Positions 56,761-64,000 of a DNA stretch of 64,000 nucleotides are shown piece after piece. Source of the stretch: Iris pallida (Eukaryota > Streptophyta > Magnoliopsida > Asparagales > Iridaceae); NCBI GenBank assembly GCA_029216955.1, contig JANAVB010004111.1, positions 1-64,000 of the forward strand. Direction: 5' to 3'. Each line of letters begins with the position of its first letter. The first letter of the stretch is position 1. The translations under genes and the position numbers were made by a program. Under the pieces are notes generated by a model. It saw only the letters and a list, made by a program, of their open reading frames with translations, was not told the DNA's origin and did no database searches.

Positions 56761-58759
56761 ATGGCAGGTCGTCGCAGAGCATTCCGAGGGGACGACGAGG
56801 TCATGATCCTCCGGTACTTCCTACAGGTACTGCTAGAGGACGAAGTTTTCCTTCGGTACCTCCTACTGGTACCGGCTCTGGATCCTCGTCGCTGATTACT
56901 CCTCTATATCGGACAGTAGCTGGGCCTGCTGGGACGACGTCACGTGGCATATCTCCTGGGACGAGTAGTTCTAGGCCTGTTGAGAGTGCTCGCCCGTCTA
57001 GCGTTCCTGCTACTGATACGACGATGGAGACGGATAAGCAGATGGCGGAGGCTGCGCCGACGGTCGAGGCGGCGGCGCCGACGGCCGACCAGCATCATGC
57101 AGATGATACGTGTGCACCTCCGGAGGAGAGGAGGACGGAGATCTGGGCCGACGGTACAAAGTAGGTGTTTTGATTTATAATTTTTTTTCTATTTTTATCA
57201 TAAATTAACTTTTTTCATGAATATAATATGTTTGTATAGATATCGTCCCCCAGAGGTACAGAGACGTCTAGGCCACATGCTGAGGCATAATTATGGTGGT
57301 GCTTGGATTAACTACTCTGATGCTCCGGACGAGAGGAAGGCCTTCTGGTTTGTGCGCTTCAAGGCTAAATATATTTGCTTTTAACATGAATCATATAATT
57401 TTTGCATATTATATATAACTGATAAATATTTGGTTTGCGCTCTTCTAGGATATATTTTTCTATCTACCGTACCGGGCGAGCTAATCGAGGGGATGTTTCC
57501 TGCCGTCGCTGCCAAGCTGATCCGCGACGCTATTAATGATCAGAAGGATCGTGATCGTGCCAAAAAGCCGATCCAAGGTTGGATCACCCCTGATAAGTGA
57601 AATGCGATGAAGGCTCGATTCGACGAGCCAAGGTACAAGGAGAAGTCGGAGAAGGCCAAGACGGCTAGGCATGCCTCGAAGTGGTGCGGTGGGTCGATTC
57701 CGATGACGGAACATTTTCGTCGTCTGGTATGTCTTTCTCTTTTAGAAATATTATTTTAATGCAAAATCGATAAATTATTACTAAGATAATAATTTAATTA
57801 CAGGTAAGGAAGGTCGGTAACGCTGATATGGTGACCGTCTTCCTGGCCACCCATCGTCGCGGCGGTGACCTTATTGACGAGAGGGCCGAGCAGACCTATG
57901 TAAGTATTACAATACGTTATCTTAATTTAATACTTCGTGTCAATTTTAATAAACTTAGTAAATATGATGCAAATATATATTCATGTAGTTAGTAATAATA
58001 AGTACATTAATTAGAAATTAGAAATTATAGAGTACTATCCATACTTTCTAGGCCGAGTATCAGAGGCTGCAGGAACGGGCGGCTGCTAGTGCACCTGATG
58101 CAGCCCACTCAAGCTCCGTCGGCGGACGAGCTGTGGATTACCGCCGCTGGTGGACTCCGTAGGGGTACGTACTATGGTACAGGATCCTATGGTGCCCTAG
58201 TTGTGACCCAGTCCTCTAGGGCATCTCCTGCTAGTATGCATGGTCCACAGCCGTCCCAGGAGTCTGCCCGAGTCCACCAGATGATGGAGTCTCTCCGTGA
58301 CTGCTACGACGGATCGAGGAGCAGTCTCAGCACCCTACGGACGATCCTGCACTGCTAGCACGATTGGATGCGCTCGACCGCGGCATTATGGACCTCATAG
58401 AGACGACTGAGAGAACAGAGCGTACCGTTGGAGGGTTAGAGCGCACGGTGACGGAGCTGCAGACAGGACAGGTGACCATGGCCGAGAGGCTGAGATTGGT
58501 GTAGGATTCGATGGTCCAGAGCAGTGATAGAATGTTATCTATCATGGATTCATACCACCAGCGACTTACAGCGTTGGAGCGTGCTGGTCCTCCGGGTGCG
58601 CCTTCATCGTCGTCGACTCCGCCGCCTCCACCGCCTTTTTCTTCGACACCAACTCCACCGACGTCACTGCCTGCTCCATCGGTATCAATTTCACTTAAGG
58701 AGTATGAGTTGTTCTTATCCCTTCGTCGCGGCGGTGCCCCTCCTGCACCAGATCCCTAG
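56761..58759 (+). pseudogene. CACTA second gene (TNPA-like, Ptta/En/Spm family), multi-exon
   Basis: Exon 1 starts MAGRRRAFRGDDEVMILRYF (56761). Later exons hold YRPPEVQRRLGHMLRHNYGG (57241), WITPDKWNAMKARFDEP-like sequence with a TGA in place of Trp (57598), SIPMTEHFRRL (57690), and HRRGGDLIDERAEQTY (57860). A C-terminal Pro/Ser-rich tail ends LKEYELFLSLRRGG and stops at 58759. AT-rich introns with GT/AG edges separate them (for example before 57804 and 58051). This is the plant En/Spm transposase family that binds subterminal repeats. The stops suggest it is inactive. Confidence 0.8.
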
Positions 58760-58789
58760 TAGTCCTAGTTAGGTCTGTTTGTTTGATCC

Positions 58790-59110
58790 TTTGTTTGTGA
58801 CTTGGATCTCTATTATTTGTGTAGACTTGGATGTTTGGATCCTATTCTATTTGTTGGTTGTGTGTAGACTTGGATCTCAATTATTTGTTTGTTGGTTTAT
58901 TTGGATCCTATTATTGTGTAGACTTGGATGTTTGGATCCTATTCTATTATTTGTTGGATGTTTGGATCTCTATTATTTGTAGACTTGGATGTTTGGATCC
59001 TGTTTGGATCCTATTCTACAGTGAGGGAAAACAGTGTGTATGTGTGATTGTGTGTCATTCACATGGGTGTGTGTATATTTGTTTGTCATTCACATGGGTG
59101 TGTGTATTGG
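58790..59110 (+). repeat. Degenerate tandem repeats 3' of the CACTA genes
   Basis: Repeated GTAGACTTGGATGTTTGGAT with CCTATTCTATT and TTATTTGT blocks (58820-59020), then two copies of CATTCACATGGGTGTGTGTA (59057-59110). Noncoding. Confidence 0.85.
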
Positions 59111-59169
59111 TTATGGTTATCTTTTTAAACTGCAGGAAGAAAAGGACATTCTGTATTTTTTTTTTTTAT

Positions 59170-59730
59170 TTTTTTTGTAGATTTAGCGACGTTTACCGAC
59201 GTCCATCGACGTACGTTTGCGTCGGTAAACGTCGGTAAATCTGCAAAATTTTCCAGTGTACCGACGTTTACCGACGTCCTTATACGTCGGAGAAAGTCGG
59301 TAAACGTCGGTGCACGTCGGTAATCATCCCAGGAATTACCGACATTTACTGACATTTTAAACGACGGTAAACGTCGGTAAATTCCTAGGATTTTACCGAC
59401 GTGTAGCGACTTTGAACACGTCGCTAAACCACTGACGACACGACGGCAATCGTCGGTAAATTCCTAGGTTTTTACCGACGCGTAGCGACATTAAAAACGT
59501 CACTAATCCACCGACGACACGACGATAGACGTCAGTAATATACCGACGTATATATACGTAGGTAAACGTCGATATTTGCGACGTTTGGTGACGTTTTTGA
59601 AGATCAGCGACTTACATTTCCTTGACAAGCCCAAAACGTCGGTAATTACGTCGGTAAATATTTTTAGCGACGCAATTTATCATTTTAGCGACATCTTAAG
59701 GCGTCGCTAAAACGACTTATTCTGGTAGTG
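59170..59730 (-). repeat. CACTA right subterminal array and terminal inverted repeat
   Basis: Dense ACCGACGTTTACCGACGT and CGTCGGTAAA motifs in both orientations, ending in the TIR ...CTTATTCTGGTAGTG. The left end uses mainly TTAGCGACG, so the two ends carry related but not identical binding-site arrays. Confidence 0.9.
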
Positions 59731-62700
59731 ACTTCAATCTGTGAGGCGGAAACCTTAGCATCAACGGACTCTCCCTCAACAGGGGCTTGAACTTCGCTAC
59801 TGGCCCGAGGAACCAAGAGAGTGGAAGGAGCCGAGGGGCGTCGATATCGTACCCCAAGTAGAAGGAACAACAGGGGGTTCCAGCAAACCCTTACCCTTCT
59901 TAAGCTCGGAGGGACCACCGACGTCAGGGGCTATCTCCTCCGCCTCCACACACTACCAGCCCGCACGGGACCTTCCCCCTCTGACAAAGCAGCGAGATCA
60001 GCACTTGTTTCCTGATTCGGCTCCACTGGAGTCAGGCTCGGCGGACGAGTCTCATCTTCCTCACCGAATCCCTCCCAGGGATAGTATCTGTCGCTACCTC
60101 CCGGTCGGCAGCCACCTCAGCCTCCGCTGTTGAGTCTGGGGTAGGCGGCAACGCTGCAGCCGACTTCCTTCATCATGACAGAGGGGAATCAGCCCTCTCC
60201 TCTGTTTCAACCATGTCTGTTGCTTCGCAACAGGCTCACTCATTTCCGGAGGAACGTTATCTGAAGAGGATGAACTCCACTCCACTTCCTCATCTGGAAG
60301 CTCCGTATCTGCTGGGTCATCAATGCCAGAGGCCCCTATGGCGGCTTGCACCCTCCGGGAACTGCTGCATCCTCAGTTTCCTTTCCAACATAATCTGGAG
60401 ATACTAAAATCTTCGCAGGAACGACATCGTCCGAATTCTCCTCCACGGGACATCACAATCGGCGGAATGCGCTCTTCAGATGAGCCTGCCACCTCTTTTG
60501 GTCTGCTTGCACCCAATTTTGGAGCTCGGGGTCTCATTTTCAGCGGTTCCTACACAAAGAAAGCATATGTCATAAAAATGACAAAATGAGCCAGACTATG
60601 GAGGACGTCTTTACCTCAGCAGGAAATGATTCCATTGGCATTATAGGCGGCACTCCCACCTTTGGAGTCATCATTTTTCTCGGCCTTTTTGGTGCAGACG
60701 AACCGGCTCCTGCGCCAGCCCGCTTCTTCCCAGCTGGGGGATCTTCCCGAGTGCCTCCCGTAGACGCGACAGCAGCAGCCCGATATCCCGCCAACTCTGG
60801 TGGACGATATGACCGGGCCGCCGCCAACATGTTTTTCGTCGCTTCTAGCTGAGTTCCAATAATGAAACTAGTCTCCCTGTCATATTCAGGAGGCACAGTA
60901 TTCATGGCACAATACAGCTTAACAGCCGAATACAGGATCTGTGGCCAAGGGTTGTGAACTGGTGTATTGAAACGAACCCCAGTGCACCCGGTATTGTAAT
61001 ATTGCCAACCCAGGGCTCCATCCAGTAAACTTCCAGCAAACCCCAGACTCTTACTGGGATTCCGTAACATTAGTTGGGTGTAACCAAACTAGCGAGCAAA
61101 CCGGCTCGACAAATACAGCTCCAGATAACACTTATTCTGGTTACGGTAGACCAAGTGGGAAGGTCGAATACTCTGCAACCAACGAAACCCCCATTTCGGC
61201 AGAGTGATCGCATCCTCACCGGAGTCTTCCAAATCTTGGTCTGCCTCGAAATCTTTGAAGATGTCACTAACCTTGACGATCTCCCACCCCTAAAGATAAG
61301 ACAAGACTCTCCTACAGACGGGGACGCTGGTGTGCAGCCACTTCCTCTTATAGAAGCGGCATAAAGGCATCACCTTCAATGTGATCTTCTTCAGGACCCG
61401 GACTCATCATGTTCGGGAGATACAGAATTAACCATCCCATCAGATAATGGAATGGTAGCTCTGCTCGGGGAAAGTTGTCTTTTCTGCCCTTCTCATGGGC
61501 CACATCGTCAGCAAAATCTCTCAAATCCTGCAGCAGGTTACACACCATCGCGGGAAGGAGAGCCAAAGGACGACCAAAAACTAGTTTCACTGCTGACAAA
61601 ATGAGGTTCCGGGTCACCCTCTCCACAGAGCCAGACCCGCCCGAGAACACACAGTCTCGGAGCCATATCATCAAGTATGCAGTCAACACTGCCTTTGATG
61701 ACATCCGGTGCATGCAATGCCAGAAACAACTGTATACATCCTCGTCACTCTCATTTGAACGGGGGGCCTTCTCGCCTAGTCGGCTCATTTCGGAGGTTAC
61801 TTCCGCGGGTTTCAGCCCCTGCGGAGTCGTAAACCGAATCTTCGAAGAATCCGCCAGGTCCTGCTTGAAGACGTAATCCCTCCAAGTAGTCACATGAGGC
61901 TGTGACTTGCCTTTGTCCTTCCGTTGCATCAGATAATGATGGCTCGCCACCTCCTTGAAAACATCCATCATCTCCGGGTCCTTCTCTTCCAGAATAAGGA
62001 TCTCTTTATTTGTTGGAAAATATTCCTCATACGGTTCTGAGCCCCAGGAAAGCTTGGACACCTCGTACATCTCATGGAGAGCCAATCCCAACTCCCTCAC
62101 CGGAGTAAAGAAAGTGCCAGTCTGGGTATTGAGCATTTCCAGGAGTGCAAGGAACATATGCTTGTTGAGGTCCATGCCTGCCTGTGTGGCACGGATAGCG
62201 GCAGTCAGCCCAATCTCTTTAAGCTCAGCCTTGAACTTCGACAAAACCCAAAAGGTCAGCTCGTCCTACTTTGGCACGTGGTGACACCAACCTTTAACCC
62301 TAAAACCACCTTTCGGATACATAACCTTTGATGTTAGCATCCGATTTGCAAAGGTCGAGGCACCAAAAGCAAAGGTGCCATTAGGGACATCACTATAAAG
62401 GCTCCCAGGGCGCAAAGTTCAGCAACTGAACGAGGTCCCGGCTCGCGAGGCGGCCAAGGTATCCCTTTGATTCAAAGTAACATCAATCGAAAGGGTACCC
62501 TCCACTGCCCCTCATTGAGAAGGAGTAAGTTCCCATGGCATCCTTCTCTTGAAAGCCAAACGGTAGAAGGCCGTCAGCGACAATGGACGTTCAAGCTGCC
62601 GCATGTACAGAACCATGCCCTTCGCAGAGAAGAACCAGTCTTCTTTGATCTTCAGTACCTTCGCCTCGGTGGAGGTCAAGCGGTCACCAAACAGAAAGGC

Positions 62701-62940
62701 AGGTTTCAAGAAAGTCGCTTCCTCGGACTCAACGGATTTCAGTTTGCCGCTCTCCATCATACTCTGGAGAAAAACAGGCGACTGATCCCGGATTTGCAAT
62801 ATTCTCTCGGAAGGTTGGTTCAGTAGGATAGCAGTCTTCGCAGGATTAATAACCTTCTTGTCGAAATCAACCCCTATTTGGCAAAGAGAAGTATCTAGAG
62901 GGACTTCATTCAGCAAAGGGATAGTCATCGATAGTGACAC
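59731..62940 (-). pseudogene. Tat-2 antisense gene, central exons (about 1 kb of protein coding, unknown)
   Basis: The minus frame 62940 to 61348 is continuous except for stops at 62512 (TGA), about 62417 (TGA) and 62267 (TAG). It includes EDWFFSAKGMVLYMRQLERP, FFTPVRELGLALHEMYEVSK and FHYLMGWLILYLPNM. After a frame change near 61300 it continues with LPKWGFRWLQSIRP and, past a TAG, LGFAGSLLDGALGWQYYNTG, then a basic Pro/Lys stretch (APKRPRK). A probable intron (donor GTAAAG at about 60585, acceptor TTTGTGTAG at about 60552) leads to a Ser/Glu-rich region that runs into the CACTA. No domain is assigned with confidence; a distant link to plant mobile domain proteins is only a guess. Confidence 0.6.
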
Positions 62941-63008
62941 AGCAAAGACAAAAGTCAGGCAACATAGAGACTTTAAGAAGACAAAGTATCGGGTATGTCA
63001 AGTAGCCT

Positions 63009-63285
63009 GGCGCATCATCAGGGTCTAAACCCATGTGCGTCAGCAGTGAAGCTTCGGCGCATCATCAGGGTCTAAATCCATGCGCGTCAGCAGTGAAGCT
63101 TCGGCACATCATCAGGATTTAAACCCATGTGCGTCAGCAGTGAAGCTTCGGCACATCAGGGTGTAAACCCATGCACGTCAGCAGTAAAATCTCGACACAT
63201 AATCAGGGCCTAAATCCATGCGCGTCGGCAGAATAGCCTCAGCGTATCATCAGGACAGAAGTCCATGCGCGTCAGCGATAAAGAG
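63009..63285 (-). repeat. 47 bp minisatellite in the presumed intron 1 of the Tat-2 antisense gene
   Basis: Six units starting at 63009, 63056, 63103, 63150, 63194 and 63241, each like GGCGCATCATCAGGGTCTAA then ACCCATGTGCGTCAGCAG. The unit carries the GGCGCAT/ATGCGC signature heptamer. It occupies the gap between exon 1 (63286-63477) and the next coding frame. Confidence 0.88.
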
Positions 63286-63477
63286 TTAGGGCGCAGCAAT
63301 ATGATACAACTCATCTATGTACTCCAGACTCATCTGAAAAGTTGGGAGATCATACCCACCCGTCACCGCAGGCCGAACATCGGCCGAAGTCTCAATGGCG
63401 ACGGGAATGTCCTCTTCGACGAACTCCGCAGGCTCCTTCCCTTTGCCAGCACCACTGTGAGGAGTCTTGGAAGTCAT
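63286..63477 (-). CDS. Tat-2 antisense gene, putative first exon
   Basis: The minus frame starts MTSKTPHSGAGKGKEPAEFV and runs 63 codons to a TAA at 63286; the true exon probably ends earlier at a GT donor (GGGTGG|GTATGA or nearby). TATAAATA lies about 100 bp upstream and the leader is CT/GA-rich. The position, just inside the 3' LTR and antisense to pol, matches antisense gene 1 of Tat-1, but the peptides do not look alike. Confidence 0.5.
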   Translation of the reverse strand: MTSKTPHSGAGKGKEPAEFVEEDIPVAIETSADVRPAVTGGYDLPTFQMSLEYIDELYHIAAP

Positions 63478-63576
63478 ATCGGGGAAAAAAGTTAGGGTTT
63501 TGAGAAGAACTCTAAAGAAGAAAGCAAAAGAGAAGAAGAACTATCTTTCTCTCTCTCTCTCTCTCCATCAAACGCC

Positions 63577-63584
63577 TATTTATA
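63577..63584 (-). promoter_or_regulatory. TATA box of the Tat-2 antisense gene
   Basis: The minus strand reads CCTATAAATAGG, about 93 bp before the ATG at 63477. A (GA)n leader tract on the minus strand (plus 63547-63565) lies between them. This arrangement is typical of plant core promoters. Confidence 0.65.
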
Positions 63585-63846
63585 GGCTTGGACATACGCG
63601 GAAACCGATGAGGAGCCACCGCTTGGGGTTCTGCAAAATGATAACTGCAAATAATCCAAAAAGATCATTATTAATCTTTTTTCTGATTACTTCGAAGCGT
63701 TATCATTTGCATTAACTGAGAAGAGCATGTGCCCCATCACTGATGCGCGGAGTAATCATGCGCCCGAAACAGTCATGCGCCCCATTGAAGTGAACACCAT
63801 GCTTTTTATTCAAAGTATTCCAAAACTTGACAGAAAGTTTTAAAAA

Positions 63847-63861
63847 CTTTGAAGGGAGTCT
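63847..63861 (+). other. Polypurine tract of Tat-2
   Basis: CTTTGAAGGGAGTCT directly before TGTAGAAGC; one base different from the tract of Tat-1. Confidence 0.9.
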
Positions 63862-64000
63862 TGTAGAAGCATGGAATTTCAGGCGCATTCACAGACCGAA
63901 ATTCCTATGCGCCTAACACTACATGCGCCAGGGAGCTCAAACGAAGTACTTGGCACAGCAAGACAGCAAAAGTATAGACATCAAAAGGATTTTTATTTCA
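63862..64000 (+). repeat. Tat-2 3' LTR (first 139 bp)
   Basis: Almost identical to 38524-38662, so the LTRs are young or recently homogenised. The rest lies beyond the window. Confidence 0.9.

Larger units (their letters stand above)
50546..59730 (+). mobile_element. CACTA (En/Spm-type) DNA transposon, 9185 bp
   Basis: The left end CACTACCAAAATAAGTC and right end (reverse complement) CACTACCAGAATAAGTC form the terminal inverted repeats, with a 3 bp duplication outside. It carries a TNPD-like transposase region, a second TNPA-like gene and subterminal GCGACG/ACCGACG arrays. It is inserted in the antisense gene of Tat-2. The transposase is broken by stops and frameshifts. Confidence 0.95.
38524..64000 (+). 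mobile_element. Tat-2: Ty3/gypsy Tat-lineage (Ogre-like) element, 3' end beyond the window
   Basis: 5' LTR 38524-40634 and the first 139 bp of the 3' LTR (63862 onward) start with the same TGTAGAAGCATGGAATTTCA. The interior has a PBS identical to Tat-1, ORF1, gag, protease, linker, RT, RNH, aRNH, IN, post-pol repeats and a large antisense gene. The last is interrupted by a CACTA element. Gene order and many peptide motifs parallel Tat-1, while DNA similarity is low outside pol. Without the CACTA the visible part is about 16 kb. Confidence 0.92.

Noticed and set aside
58511..58982. Proline/serine-rich and Leu/Tyr-rich ORFs after the CACTA second gene as separate genes
   Set aside because: The first is the tail of the TNPA-like gene; the second is translation of noncoding tandem repeats.
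63009..63285. Regularly spaced repeats that could be mistaken for a CRISPR array
   Set aside because: Units are contiguous 47 bp tandem repeats without unique spacers, in a plant retrotransposon; the same holds for 10499-10655 and 17287-17443.

Overview
The window is plant nuclear DNA made almost entirely of nested transposable elements; I see no convincing host gene, rRNA, tRNA or CRISPR array. Evidence for a plant: Ty3/gypsy Tat-lineage elements with two RNase H domains, Ty1/copia, a CACTA element with Transposase_21/DUF4218/DUF4216-type proteins, a hAT-like nonautonomous element, LINE debris and a LARD-like noncoding retroelement. This is typical of repeat-dense heterochromatin in a large plant genome (probably a eudicot, by inference).

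Layout. 1-6529: minus-strand LARD-like element (3' LTR cut by the window, 2.5 kb noncoding interior, tRNA-Met-type PBS, 2.4 kb 5' LTR) abutting a truncated copia LTR. 6530-8294 and 29092-32937: one minus-strand Ty1/copia element, split inside RNase H by the 20.8 kb insertion at 8295-29091, which has a perfect 5 bp target duplication (ATGCC). The insertion, Tat-1, has the layout LTR-interior A-LTR-interior B-LTR. Interior B keeps ORF1, gag, protease, RT, RNH, aRNH and IN with several stops; interior A has lost everything between the PBS and mid-RT. 32938-38523: LTR-like noncoding sequence, a GC-rich patch and a LINE zinc-binding-domain remnant. 38524-64000: a second, plus-strand Tat element (Tat-2, more than 25 kb, 3' LTR cut by the window). 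Its 3' region is split by a 9.2 kb CACTA element (50546-59730, 3 bp target duplication ACT), which itself holds a 681 bp hAT-like element (8 bp target duplication).

The most interesting part is the shared architecture of Tat-1 and Tat-2, which have diverged strongly in DNA sequence. (i) ORF1 starts on or just before the tRNA primer-binding site, so the PBS itself is translated. (ii) Downstream of pol both carry spaced copies of the same 20-25 bp sense-strand motif. (iii) Between pol and the 3' LTR both carry antisense genes with their own TATA boxes; one Tat-1 gene has a clear, frame-preserving intron. (iv) In both, the intron or inter-exon gap of the LTR-proximal intron-containing antisense gene holds a 40-47 bp minisatellite built on the family's signature 7-mer (GCGTAAA in Tat-1, ATGCGCC/GGCGCAT in Tat-2). 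The same 7-mer is scattered through the LTRs and ORF1. (v) The protease-RT linker carries short lysine-rich peptide repeats.

How the genes work together: in each Tat element ORF1/gag, protease, RT, RNH, aRNH and IN form the normal particle and replication set, while the antisense units would be transcribed inward from next to the 3' LTR. All autonomous elements here look inactive, with in-frame stops, frameshifts or deletions.
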